Positions 1 to 8,344 are shown, counted from the stretch's first letter. The stretch: 64,000 bases of DNA from Sphingopyxis sp. BSN-002 (GCF_022024275.1 NZ_CP091804.1:310001-374000), one strand, 5' to 3'. Notes: generated by a model from the sequence alone, not told the origin. A program made the numbers and translations.

Positions 1-147
1 CGCGCAGGCGTCGGCGGCGTTCCAGTCCGCGGGGGCGGCACCCTTCGCATCGGCTCGTTCACCGGTTTTGGCGGCGTCGCCCGATTGGCCGCAACCCGCC
101 AGCGCCAGCGAGCCGGCGACGAGGGCAATGGATAAGCATGTCTTCAT
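1..147 (-). CDS. Exported lipoprotein, 3' part outside the window
   Basis: The first 49 codons of a gene that runs off the left edge. The start ATG has an AGGA-type site a short distance upstream. The protein begins with a positively charged residue and a hydrophobic stretch that ends in a lipobox (L-A-G-C, Cys at residue 19), so it should be a lipid-anchored envelope protein. The mature part seen so far is Ala/Asp/Gly-rich and not diagnostic. It is the last visible member of a minus-strand run of four genes for exported proteins and lies 31 bases after the discoidin-like gene. Function unknown. Confidence 0.75.
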   Translation of the reverse strand, partial: MKTCLSIALVAGSLALAGCGQSGDAAKTGERADAKGAAPADWNAADACA

Positions 148-178
148 GATAGTCGGTCCTTTTCAAGCGACGGCGGTG

Positions 179-1054
179 TCAGCCGCAGGTCCCGGCGCGA
201 TTGCCCGTGCGATCGGCGGCGTAGAAATCGAAATAGCCGATGAGCGACGGATCGGCATTTCGTCCGATGCCGATCAGTTCGCGACCATTGGGGCTCATCC
301 CGAAATAGGCGCGATGCTTGATCGGCGATCCGTCGAGACCGATTTCGGTCATGCTGAGGATCATCGTGCGGCCCTTGATGACGCCCGTAACCCGGCCCTG
401 AAGCAACTCGTAGCATCCGGTTACCTGATCGCCCTGTTGCGTCAGGCTGATCTTCCCCCAGCCGCTATGTCCCTGATACGTGCCCGTCACATTGGGCATT
501 TTCGCCACGTTGGTCAGTTGCTTTCCGTAACCGTGAAAGCCGGTGAGCGCCGAATATTCGTCGCCGGCATAGTTATCGACGACGGTCAGACGCACCCAGC
601 GCCCGACGGGCAGGAATTCGGGGTCGAAGGAAAAGCTCTGATTTTTCTTGAGCGGCTTCAGCGTCACCGCGGCGACGGTTTCGAAACCGCTGGTGGACGA
701 GGTGTCGGACACTTCGACCGTCACCGATCTCACTGCTTTTGCATCGCGATTGAGCGGGCCGGCGTCGAAGGAGATACGGCTGAGTTCGGTACGCTCCGCC
801 AGTTCGAGAACGAACACGGGCGACGGCGAGGCCTGCCCGGTCCAGTCGGTTATGTCAGACCCGTCGATCAGGTTGAGCGGGCTGCTGTCCATCTGGCTGA
901 TCAGAACATCGTCGGGGTAGGCAACGAGACGAGCACCCTCGGCAAAGGCGAAGAGGTCGGGTTCGCCCTTGGTCTGCGCGGCGACGATGCCCGTTCCGGC
1001 AAACATTGCTGCCGCTCCGATCAGAGCGGCGGATAATGTGCGAAGTCCGGTCAT
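179..1054 (-). CDS. Exported discoidin-like (F5/8 type C-like) protein
   Basis: 291 residues with a clear signal peptide (cleavage near the V-A-A-Q sequence around residue 26). Residues about 50-165 read like a galactose-binding/discoidin-type beta sandwich: a statement of a location or identity, alternating beta strands, a 'VTVEVSD' strand and an 'RWVRLTV' strand typical of such folds. The C-terminal third ('GTYQGHSGWGKISLTQQGDQVTGCYE') resembles a small beta-barrel that is often appended to these domains. Probable periplasmic or surface protein that binds carbohydrate or another ligand; the ligand is not evident. AGGA precedes the ATG. It lies between a small secreted protein gene and a lipoprotein gene on the same strand and is probably co-transcribed with them. 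Confidence 0.7.
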   Translation of the reverse strand: MTGLRTLSAALIGAAAMFAGTGIVAAQTKGEPDLFAFAEGARLVAYPDDVLISQMDSSPLNLIDGSDITDWTGQASPSPVFVLELAERTELSRISFDAGPLNRDAKAVRSVTVEVSDTSSTSGFETVAAVTLKPLKKNQSFSFDPEFLPVGRWVRLTVVDNYAGDEYSALTGFHGYGKQLTNVAKMPNVTGTYQGHSGWGKISLTQQGDQVTGCYELLQGRVTGVIKGRTMILSMTEIGLDGSPIKHRAYFGMSPNGRELIGIGRNADPSLIGYFDFYAADRTGNRAGTCG

Positions 1055-1102
1055 ATTGAGAATGTCCTTTCGATCGGAGGCAGGTATTGGCGTAGGGTCG
1101 GC

Positions 1103-1540
1103 CTATTGCGGGTCCCTGGTTTTTCCGGCTGCGGTCAAAATGTCCCGAACCAACCCGATAGGGTCGGCGTTCGCCGGTCCGGGGGTTTCGCCCCTGGTCC
1201 CGGCTTTTCCGATGACGGTGCGTACGACAGTCTCGGCATCCTGCACGCGCCGGGCGCCTTTCGCGCCGAGCACGCTCGTGGCGAGGTCGGCGACGCTGCG
1301 GTCACCGATCGATTGCGACGGCGTATAGGCCGGGTCGGTCGCATAGGGATCGACGGCTGCGGGTTCGGCATAGGGGTCCGCCGCCGCATCCCCTTGATCA
1401 TAAGCGGCTTCATCATAGGCACCATCAGCGTCCGTCGGCAGTTCGGCGGCGTCTTCGGCCGCGAACTGGGCGTGGGCCGGGACGGCTGTCAGACCGGCGG
1501 CGGTCATCAGGGCAAAAGTCACCCAGAACATTGGTCGCAT
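1103..1540 (-). CDS. Small exported protein of unknown function
   Basis: 145 residues. The start was placed at the ATG preceded by GGGAG at good spacing rather than at an ATG 17 codons further upstream. There is a signal peptide ending near A-H-A-Q. The mature N-terminus is an acidic, low-complexity stretch rich in Asp, Ala, Tyr and Pro; the C-terminal half looks more ordered, with a repeated 'LVRDIL/VVRTVIG' amphipathic pattern. I recognise no family. It lies 98 bases after the large Pro/Arg-rich protein gene and 48 bases before the discoidin-like gene, on the same strand. Confidence 0.65.
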   Translation of the reverse strand: MRPMFWVTFALMTAAGLTAVPAHAQFAAEDAAELPTDADGAYDEAAYDQGDAAADPYAEPAAVDPYATDPAYTPSQSIGDRSVADLATSVLGAKGARRVQDAETVVRTVIGKAGTRGETPGPANADPIGLVRDILTAAGKTRDPQ

Positions 1541-1637
1541 GATCTTCACTCCCTCGATAAGCGCCCCGGAGGACGGGGTCGTCCTTCCCAACTAGACGGC
1601 GCCGCGCATCCAAAGCGGACACGGGCGAGCCCGATTT

Positions 1638-4600
1638 CTACCGGATGGGTCGGGGTTGTTTGCCAAGCTTGACCTGCTTGGCGACCAGCGCGGCCTCCGC
1701 CGCTGATTGCCGGAGCTTGGAATCGTCGATTTCCTTCTGGAATTTGGGCACGAACTCCTTGTTGACCTGCTGGTTGATCTTCATCGTCCCGAGCTCCGGG
1801 GTCGTCTGGGCAATCTGCGCCGCGCGCGGCCCCATCTGCGCCGCCAACGCCGCCACATTGTCGAAGCACAGACTGTCGTTGCACTGCTTCGTCCAGATCG
1901 CCTGCGCCAAGGTGCCCATCGCGCTAGAAACGTCCTGCGATTTGCGTGCTTGCGCATCGGCGACATAGGATTGCGCGCGCTTTTTCGCTTCGACGAAGAG
2001 CGGCAGCATCGACTGGTACAGCGCCTTTTCGTCGCCGTCCGGATTGTCGGCGTCCATCTTCCTGCCTTCGAAGATCACCTTGTTCTGCGCCAGCCTGACG
2101 CCGAACTTGCAGGTCTCGTCGATGCACTTGGGGAGCCAGAGCGCCTCGAAATCCAGACCCCATTGCTCGACCCGTCCCAGGAATATGGACTGGGCCCCAT
2201 TCGGGGTAAACCGGAACTCGTTCGAGCAGACCGTTCCCTCGTGACATTCGAACTTCAATCCGTCCGAAGGTACGGTCACGGCAAGCTGCGGGAACCATAC
2301 CGGCCAGTCCACCTTTGCGCCCCATACCGCGAGATCGATGAACAGCCGCGCGTTCAGACCGGGCGTCAGCGTGAACTGGATGCCATATTGCGGATTGCCG
2401 ATCAGGAATTCGGCGGCGCCATTCTTCAGCGCCACCGGTACGGTCGTCGTCCCTGCGGGCAGGGTAACGGCCTTGTTGCCTGCAAATCTGTCGGTCAGCG
2501 TCAACGACAGCAAGGTCGAGTCCATCCGGACATCGACCGCGGGAAAGACCTGCGCGCCCAATATCCCGAAATTGCCCCGTCCGCCGAGCAGATCGAGCTG
2601 TTCGAGGATGAAAGGCGCCGAGGGGCCGGGCACTCCCGGCTGGGGCGGTTTGAACTGCCCATTGGCAAAGGACCCCGGCAGCAGCGTAGTGAGATCGTAA
2701 TCGACCAGCGGAATATCGATCGGGCCGATCTGCCCGACCAGCGGCAACTTGGCGCCGACACCTGCGTGAGCGTCGAAACTGGCAACCAGTTCCTTGCCGT
2801 TATAGACAAGATTGCCCGGCAGTCCGGTCGCGGCATAATCCGCTGCGCTTCCGTCGATCGTCGCGATCTGCGTCGTCACTGCGCCGCTCGGCACGTTGTT
2901 CTTCAGCGCATAATCATAGGTGCCGGTCAGCTGGATCGGGAAACGCAGGCCGAACTTGTATCCGAAGCCCGCAGACACTTTTGCATAATAGGTCTGCTTG
3001 CAGCCCACGAGGCACCATTTGATCGTGGTCTGGACACCCTGACTCCATTCGAAATCGCGCCCCAATGTAAAGCCGGCCAGATATGTATGCGTACCAAGCG
3101 GGTAAGAGGCGCTGACGTCTTCCACTTTCGGCGCCGGTGGCGGCGCCGGCGTGGCCGGTTCCTGCGGCTCGGCGCTGGTGGGCACATAGAAGACCTGTTC
3201 GATCTGATGCTCGCTGCTGTTGATCAGTTCGCCGGTGAGGGTCGTGTCATCCATCGCCTCCAGTCGCGCAATTTCGGCTTCGCCGACCGCCGCAACCAGT
3301 TCCGCCCGCTTTGCCGGGTTTGCCAGCTGCGCCCGAAATTCGGCGATGCGGTTGTCGATATCCTGCCCGACCTGCGCACGCCGCGCACGGGCATCGGAGA
3401 GCGCCTTCGCGCGCCGACCGGGGTCGCGAACGAACCGGAGACTTCCGGTCTTCGCATAGCTGTTGTCGATCTCGGCGGGGGAGGATCGGGTGAAGCAGGA
3501 TATGCCCGTGGCCGCTATCCGCGCCCGGTTGCTTTCGGTGGCGCATGCGCCGGGCTTGAAACTGTAGGACAGGAAGTCGCGAACGACGACTCCCCTGCCC
3601 ACTTCAAAGGCCGTCAGGTCCCCCGGCCGGACCTCGACCAGATCGGGAAGGCCTGCCAATCGCTTTGACACGTTGACCAGCGCCATCGGATTGGCGAGCA
3701 TCTTGCGGAAGTCGAGCTGCGACTTGCCGACTTTGATCGTCGGATTGACGCGCAGCTGCTCGCCGCTGATTTGCCGCGTTACCGGCAGGCTCCTGATCAT
3801 GTCGCCGAACCGGCCGGGCCGCAGGGTGACCGACCCTGCCAATGGCAATGTCTGGCCGTCGGCCGGCGGGACGATTTCACTGGCCAGCACATCGGGCTGG
3901 GATCCGGGGCGCGGACGCACGGGCGTCGGTGGCCGCCGGTCGGGTTGTACAATAGCGGGCGCCGGGCGCGGAGGCTCATCCCGGACGTCGTCGGACGTCG
4001 TGATGACCGGCGGTCGCCGGCGTGCGTCTCCTGTCGGAGGCGTCGTCACGACCGGGGGACGTCGTCGAAGGTCGGCCCCGTCGGTGGCGGGCGTCGTGAT
4101 GACCGGCGGCCGCCGCCGTACTTCCGGGGCGGGTGCATCGGACGCGGGAGTTGTCGTACCGGGGCGCGGGCGTACCGGTCCCGTCGGCCCGATCGGCGGA
4201 GGCGTACGCCGGGGCTGCCCCGTGTCGGGCGCGGTCGCAGTGTCCGGCGAGGTGATAACGGGCGCCCTCCTCCGCGGGACGACACGCACCGGTTCGGGGG
4301 CGATTTCAGGCGGAGAGTTGACGACGGGAGGGCGGCGGCGCGGCGCGACCTCCTCGCGAGGAGGTGCGGTCTCGGGCGGCGGCGATGTGATCACCGGCGC
4401 GCGCCGGATTTGCGGCGGCGCGGGCGTAGTAACGGGCGTGGTGACGGCCGGTGGAATACGCCTGATCTGCCCCGGCCTGCGCGGCGGTGTCGGGGCGGGC
4501 GTCGTCCCTTCCGCGGTGTCGACGCGGACCTCCTCCTCCGTCGGAGCGGGAGCGGGTGCGGGCGCCGGGACGACGATCGGTCTGATGATCCGGCGCGGCG

Positions 4601-4694
4601 GATCCTGGGCTACAGCTCCCGTTGCACCGAGAAACGCAAAAAGACCTGCCAAGGCGGTATAGCTGCCGGTGCGAAGAAAAATCGGATCCCTCAT
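1638..4694 (-). CDS. Large exported Pro/Arg-rich protein of unknown function
   Basis: 1018 residues. Two adjacent ATGs follow a GGAGG site; the second gives the better spacing (6 nt), and upstream in-frame codons have no signal-peptide character. A signal peptide ends near A-V-A-Q. Residues about 30-310 form a disordered region with repeated RRRPPVITTP-like units. The middle contains beta-rich sequence with 'YTFxLGRDFEWSQGVQTTIKWCLVGCKQTYYAKVSAGFGYKFGLRFPIQ'-like strands, here only described by position (about 600-690), and paired cysteines. The C-terminus (about 900-1018) is charged and helical. No family recognised. The architecture suggests a cell-envelope protein in which a long flexible linker spans the periplasm or peptidoglycan before a beta domain; that is inference. 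Confidence 0.7.
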   Translation of the reverse strand: MRDPIFLRTGSYTALAGLFAFLGATGAVAQDPPRRIIRPIVVPAPAPAPAPTEEEVRVDTAEGTTPAPTPPRRPGQIRRIPPAVTTPVTTPAPPQIRRAPVITSPPPETAPPREEVAPRRRPPVVNSPPEIAPEPVRVVPRRRAPVITSPDTATAPDTGQPRRTPPPIGPTGPVRPRPGTTTPASDAPAPEVRRRPPVITTPATDGADLRRRPPVVTTPPTGDARRRPPVITTSDDVRDEPPRPAPAIVQPDRRPPTPVRPRPGSQPDVLASEIVPPADGQTLPLAGSVTLRPGRFGDMIRSLPVTRQISGEQLRVNPTIKVGKSQLDFRKMLANPMALVNVSKRLAGLPDLVEVRPGDLTAFEVGRGVVVRDFLSYSFKPGACATESNRARIAATGISCFTRSSPAEIDNSYAKTGSLRFVRDPGRRAKALSDARARRAQVGQDIDNRIAEFRAQLANPAKRAELVAAVGEAEIARLEAMDDTTLTGELINSSEHQIEQVFYVPTSAEPQEPATPAPPPAPKVEDVSASYPLGTHTYLAGFTLGRDFEWSQGVQTTIKWCLVGCKQTYYAKVSAGFGYKFGLRFPIQLTGTYDYALKNNVPSGAVTTQIATIDGSAADYAATGLPGNLVYNGKELVASFDAHAGVGAKLPLVGQIGPIDIPLVDYDLTTLLPGSFANGQFKPPQPGVPGPSAPFILEQLDLLGGRGNFGILGAQVFPAVDVRMDSTLLSLTLTDRFAGNKAVTLPAGTTTVPVALKNGAAEFLIGNPQYGIQFTLTPGLNARLFIDLAVWGAKVDWPVWFPQLAVTVPSDGLKFECHEGTVCSNEFRFTPNGAQSIFLGRVEQWGLDFEALWLPKCIDETCKFGVRLAQNKVIFEGRKMDADNPDGDEKALYQSMLPLFVEAKKRAQSYVADAQARKSQDVSSAMGTLAQAIWTKQCNDSLCFDNVAALAAQMGPRAAQIAQTTPELGTMKINQQVNKEFVPKFQKEIDDSKLRQSAAEAALVAKQVKLGKQPRPIR
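3890..4600 (-). repeat. Degenerate coding repeats for RRRPPVITTP-like units
   Basis: Within the large exported protein, the DNA repeats an imperfect unit encoding Arg-Arg-(Arg)-Pro-Pro-Val-Ile-Thr-(Thr/Ser)-Pro with variable spacers, at least ten times. Units are irregular in spacing, so this is a degenerate protein repeat and not a clean minisatellite. Confidence 0.7.
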
Positions 4695-5239
4695 CATATC
4701 CCTCCAGGACAACCGTGCGTGGCACTGCGAGACGATCGGCAGCACGGCTATCGAGTGAGACGAGGAAGTGGCGCGAAAGCGGACTCTTGCGTGCAAATGG
4801 GCTCGGAACCCTGGAATAGGCCAAGACAGAGCCGCCATGGAACCATGGCCACTCCGACCGATCCCAGTCACTCGACATCGAGCGGAGGCAGGTCGACTAC
4901 TGACATGACGCCGACGTCGAGGCGCTGCGATTCCGGGAAGGCCGCGTTATATGAGCGTTCGGCTGACATCAGGCGACCGGGCGCTTCCCTGCAATGCCAA
5001 TCGCATAATGCCAATCGCATCCGGCTCCTCGACGATCGGATACCGCCATGCGGCCCGGAGGCCTGTTTCCCCGCCTCTCGCGACGATCGCCGACGCGGGC
5101 TTGTGGCCGTGGCGCAGAATGCTTTGAAGGTTTCCGCCCGACCCTGTACGGGCACGGATTGGTCGCTTCCATCGCCTCGTGCTCGGCTTCCGCGCCCAGC
5201 CATTTCGTACAAAGACAGATCGCCGGGATTCTGAATTCG
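4695..5239. other. Long intergenic region between divergent genes
   Basis: 545 bases between the minus-strand Pro/Arg-rich protein gene and plus-strand rlmJ. I find no supported gene. Readings that cross it in several frames have no ribosome binding site, no recognisable protein and overlap rlmJ in antisense or out of frame. It must hold the promoters of both flanking genes. It contains a perfect 14-base tandem duplication (4993-5020) and a CCATGG-AA-CCATGG sequence (4835-4848). Confidence 0.6.
4993..5020. repeat. Perfect tandem duplication of a 14-base unit
   Basis: The unit aatgccaatcgcat occurs twice without a gap in the long intergenic region about 220 bases upstream of rlmJ. It is noncoding. 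It could be a slippage product or a paired protein-binding site. Confidence 0.8.
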
Positions 5240-6070
5240 ATGAATTATCGCCACAGCTTTCATGCCGGCAACAGCGCCGATGTCGTAAAGCACAGCCTGC
5301 TGATCGCCCTCGTGCGGGCGTTGCAGCAAAAGCCGGGCGCGCTGACCCTGATCGACACCCATGCCGGTTGCGGGCTGTACGACCTTGGCGGCGATGAGGC
5401 GAGGCGCACCGGCGAGGCTACGCAGGGCGTAGTGCGCGCCTTCGCCGACACGAACCCCTTGCTGGACGACTATCGCGCCGCCGTGCAGGCGGTAAATGCC
5501 GGGGAGGAGCCGCACCTCTACCCCGGATCGCCGCGCTTCCTGGCGCAGCTTCTGCGTCCGCAGGATTTTCTGATCCTGAACGAGAAACATCCCGAAGACG
5601 TCTATGCCCTGCGCGGCGCGATGCGCGGCACATCTGCCGCCGTCCATCAGCGCGACGCCTACGAGCTTTGGCTGGCGATGCTGCCGCCCCGCACCGCGCG
5701 CGGCGTGGTGGTGGTCGACCCGCCGTACGAGCAGACCGATGAACGCGAACGTATCACCGCCACCCTCGCCGCCGCGCACCGCAAATGGGCGCATGGCGTG
5801 ACGGTGATCTGGTATCCGCTGAAAGATCGCGCCACGCATGTGCGGTGGAAGGCGCAGCTACGCAAGCTTGGCATCCCGAAGTTTCTGGTGGTGGAGCATT
5901 GGTTGTACGATGGCGATCAGCCAGACATCTATAACGGCGCGGGCCTCTTTATCGTCAACCCGCCTTACGCCTTCACGCAGGCGCTGCCGCCTCAGCTGGA
6001 AGCCTTGCGCGCGGCGCTGGCGCCGGAAGGGCATAGGGGGGAAATCACGGCCGACTGGTTGGACGACTGA
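5240..6070 (+). CDS. rlmJ: 23S rRNA (adenine(2030)-N6)-methyltransferase RlmJ
   Basis: 276 residues, the usual length for RlmJ. It starts with the family's conserved N-terminus MNYRHSFHAGNSADVVKH, which fixes the start against longer upstream readings. The SAM-binding part includes 'LIDTHAGCGLYDL' (about 37-49), and the N6-adenine methyltransferase motif D-P-P-Y is at 160-163. The enzyme methylates A2030 of 23S rRNA (E. coli numbering) on free rRNA, and in E. coli its loss is tolerated. It stands alone on the plus strand after a long intergenic region and ends convergently with the Yip1-type gene. Confidence 0.95.
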   Translation: MNYRHSFHAGNSADVVKHSLLIALVRALQQKPGALTLIDTHAGCGLYDLGGDEARRTGEATQGVVRAFADTNPLLDDYRAAVQAVNAGEEPHLYPGSPRFLAQLLRPQDFLILNEKHPEDVYALRGAMRGTSAAVHQRDAYELWLAMLPPRTARGVVVVDPPYEQTDERERITATLAAAHRKWAHGVTVIWYPLKDRATHVRWKAQLRKLGIPKFLVVEHWLYDGDQPDIYNGAGLFIVNPPYAFTQALPPQLEALRAALAPEGHRGEITADWLDD

Positions 6071-6117
6071 GATAAATCCTCATTTTCCCGTTATCCCGTA
6101 GGCCTGATTTCGACCAC

Positions 6118-6158
6118 AGACCACCGCCCCGGCGCATGGCCGAGGTGGCGTGTGGTCT
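6118..6158. terminator. Hairpin between convergent genes, terminator-like
   Basis: AGACCAC-CGCC pairs with GGCG-(T)-GTGGTCT, an 11-bp stem with one bulge, between the ends of rlmJ (+) and the Yip1-type gene (-). There is no run of T on either side, so it would be a weak or factor-assisted terminator. Confidence 0.4.
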
Positions 6159-6160
6159 CG

Positions 6161-6787
6161 TCAGTTGATCGTGACCAGCGAGGGTGCGCTGAGCGCTCCG
6201 ACGACTGCACCGACGATCAGGAACAGCACGATATACACGACGACGACGACGACGGTGTAGACGAGCGCCTTGTCTTGCGGCGCCTTCATCAGCACCGGCA
6301 GGCCGAGATACAACAGATACAGACCGTAGAGCGCGAAGAGGATGCCGATCGGAGCAATCGCGGGGAGAATCCCGAAGAGGCCACCGACCCAACCGGCGGT
6401 TCCGGCGTAAGCGGCAACCTTCAGCGCCTGAACCTGATTTTTCTCGCCGCCGAAGTTCGGCGCGAGAGCGTCGATGACCAGCGCGAGGGCGAAGGTGGTG
6501 GCCAGCGACAGCGCGTAGGAAACGACCGCCAGCACCAAAGCGCTACCCAGCGGCGGATGATAGGTGACCCCGAACATTGTGATCCCGAAAACCTGCTGCC
6601 CGATGAAGCCCGCGATCGGACCGAGCGCAGCGAGTACGAGCACATAGGGCACATATATCGACTGTGTCGTCGCGGGTTCGGCCGCGATTACCGGCCAGGT
6701 TTCCGTCGGCTTGAGAAGGATATCCTTCGCGCGCGATATGATGCCCGATGCCGCGGGCGGCAGATTGTTCGAAGGTGCGTCAGTCAT
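6161..6787 (-). CDS. Yip1 family multi-pass membrane protein
   Basis: 208 residues. A short cytoplasmic N-terminus with the sequence 'RAKDILLKPTETWPVIAAE', characteristic of Yip1/DUF1282-type bacterial proteins, is followed by five hydrophobic segments (about 45-65, 83-105, 120-140, 143-162 and 178-200). GGGGAG lies upstream of the ATG at good spacing. The family is widespread in Proteobacteria and of unknown function. The gene is divergent from hspQ and convergent with rlmJ. Confidence 0.8.
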   Translation of the reverse strand: MTDAPSNNLPPAASGIISRAKDILLKPTETWPVIAAEPATTQSIYVPYVLVLAALGPIAGFIGQQVFGITMFGVTYHPPLGSALVLAVVSYALSLATTFALALVIDALAPNFGGEKNQVQALKVAAYAGTAGWVGGLFGILPAIAPIGILFALYGLYLLYLGLPVLMKAPQDKALVYTVVVVVVYIVLFLIVGAVVGALSAPSLVTIN

Positions 6788-6934
6788 GCAATGCGTCTCC
6801 CCTGATCAAGGCGGCCCGCCGACCGGTAGGTCGCGCAGAAGCCGGGAGGGCAAATTAGCCCGAACGGCCAATGCATCTGTAACCATGGTCACAGCCCGGA
6901 TTCGGACTGCTGCGGCGAGGGCGAATGTAACGGA

Positions 6935-6962
6935 CTTGAAACAGGCGTAAATAGGCATAGAT
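6935..6962 (+). promoter_or_regulatory. RpoH (sigma-32)-like promoter for hspQ
   Basis: CTTG (6935-6938), 17 bases, then CATAGAT (6956-6962). This fits the alphaproteobacterial RpoH pattern of CTTG, 17-18 bases and a C-Y-T-A-T-N-T-like -10 box at five of seven positions. Transcription would start within a base or two of the hspQ ATG at 6970. That agrees with the absence of a Shine-Dalgarno sequence there and suggests a leaderless or near-leaderless heat-shock mRNA. Prediction only. Confidence 0.5.
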
Positions 6963-6969
6963 TGACGAT

Positions 6970-7356
6970 ATGACGTCAAAGACCTCTCGCGATTTCCACG
7001 ATTCTGCATCGCAACATGTCATTGCCCCGCTGGTCGAGCGCGCGCGTTTCGGGCCGGGTGACATCGTGCGCCATCGCATGTTCGACTTTCGCGGCGTCGT
7101 CTTCGACGTCGATCCGGTGTTCGCGAACAGCGACGAATGGTACGAGGCTATTCCGGAGGAAATCCGGCCTGCGAAGGAACAGCCCTACTATCATCTGCTC
7201 GCCGAGAACGAGGATTCATCGTACATCGCCTATGTAAGCCAGCAGAATCTGGTGAGCGATTCAGAGCATGGCCCGGTCGACCATCCGCAAATCGAGGCGA
7301 TGTTCGACGGGCTGGTCAAGGGGCGCTACCGCGTCCGTTCGATCCACCGTCACTAG
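6970..7356 (+). CDS. hspQ: Heat shock protein HspQ (YccV family)
   Basis: 128 residues. The conserved YccV/HspQ core begins at about residue 25 (RFGPGDIVRHR) and includes 'GVVFDVDPVF', 'PYYHLLAE' and 'YVSQQNL'. E. coli HspQ was described as a hemimethylated-DNA-binding protein and as a specificity-enhancing factor for the Lon protease. The 24-residue N-terminal extension is common in alphaproteobacterial members. There is no Shine-Dalgarno sequence before the ATG, but a RpoH-like promoter ends seven bases upstream. The gene is divergent from the Yip1-type gene and its stop is 7 bases from the convergent ABC permease gene. Confidence 0.93.
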   Translation: MTSKTSRDFHDSASQHVIAPLVERARFGPGDIVRHRMFDFRGVVFDVDPVFANSDEWYEAIPEEIRPAKEQPYYHLLAENEDSSYIAYVSQQNLVSDSEHGPVDHPQIEAMFDGLVKGRYRVRSIHRH

Positions 7357-7363
7357 GCCTCGG

Positions 7364-8236
7364 TCAGGCTTTCAGCTTCCAGCCTGATACCAGCAGGCGA
7401 TAGGTGATCACACCGAGCACGGCGTTCACCGCGAGCAGGAACAACGCTGCGGTCAGCACGGGATTGGAGATCGTCGAGTCGACCGTGCCGATAAAGCCGT
7501 AACGAAAGCCCATGATCGCATAATAGACGGGGTTTGCGTGCGCGACTGTCTGGAACCAGGGCGCCAGCCGGTCGATCGAATAGAAGGTACCGGACAGCAG
7601 CGCGAGCGGGGTCACGACGAAGTTGGTCACCGCCGCAGCATGGTCGAATTTTTCAGCCCAGACCGACGTTATCAGACCCAGAAAGCCGAGCATCATGGCG
7701 CCGAGGACGCCGAACAGCGCCACTGCCCACAAATGATCGGGGGCAACATGGACGCCCGGCCACAAGAGCATGGCGAGCCACAATGCGCAGCCGACCAGGA
7801 TCGCGCGGGTCACCGCGGCGCCGATCAGTGCGATGATCAGCTCGCCCACCGCCAGCGGGGGCATCAGATAGTCGACGATCGTGCCCTGGATCTTGCCGAC
7901 CAGCAGCGAAAAGCTCGAATTGGCGAAGCTGTTCTGCAGCATCGCCATCATGATCAGCCCGGGTGCGATGAAGTCGGCGAAGGGCACGCCGATCACGGTT
8001 CGTCCCGAGCCGCCGAGCGCGACGGTGAAAATGACCAGAAAAAGGAGCGTAGTGATCGCCGGAGCCCAGATTGTTTGGAGCTGGACCTTGAAAAACCGCC
8101 GCACCTCCTTGACATATAGAGCCTGCAGGCCCGGCACGTTCAATGCCCGGATCTGGGGAACGCCGGGTTCGGCAAATGCCGGAGCGGGGGCGCCGATCGC
8201 CGAGTCGGGGTGCGAAATTTGGGGCTGGTCGTTCAT
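7364..8236 (-). CDS. ABC-2 type transporter permease
   Basis: 290 residues with a Pro/Ala-rich N-terminus (about 1-35), an amphipathic 'YVKEVRRFFKVQLQTIWAP' lead-in and six hydrophobic segments in the ABC2_membrane arrangement ('GVPFADFIAPGLIMMAMLQNSF' and 'PLALLSGTFYSID' regions are typical). It is related to the NodJ/YadH type of exporters for polysaccharide, drug or lipid. No ATPase gene is adjacent, so the partner must be elsewhere. It is divergent from gcrA, and its 5' end lies about 108 bases from the gcrA start. Confidence 0.85.
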   Translation of the reverse strand: MNDQPQISHPDSAIGAPAPAFAEPGVPQIRALNVPGLQALYVKEVRRFFKVQLQTIWAPAITTLLFLVIFTVALGGSGRTVIGVPFADFIAPGLIMMAMLQNSFANSSFSLLVGKIQGTIVDYLMPPLAVGELIIALIGAAVTRAILVGCALWLAMLLWPGVHVAPDHLWAVALFGVLGAMMLGFLGLITSVWAEKFDHAAAVTNFVVTPLALLSGTFYSIDRLAPWFQTVAHANPVYYAIMGFRYGFIGTVDSTISNPVLTAALFLLAVNAVLGVITYRLLVSGWKLKA

Positions 8237-8344
8237 GGCGATCTCGCCTATCGCCTCCCCGATCTTACCGCAAGCTGGGCAGTATGGACGCGGCCTTCCG
8301 GATCGCCCGGTTGCCCGCTGCGTGGAACGATGAGGAATTATATT

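Noticed and set aside
1707..5234. Long open readings on the plus strand opposite the Pro/Arg-rich protein gene
   Set aside because: They have no ribosome binding site or recognisable family, are low-complexity Arg/Gly-rich, and arise from GC-rich codon use of the minus-strand gene, which has a signal peptide and a good start site.
4868..5839. 323-codon minus-strand reading opposite rlmJ
   Set aside because: It is antisense to a well-conserved methyltransferase and shows no family or start signal.
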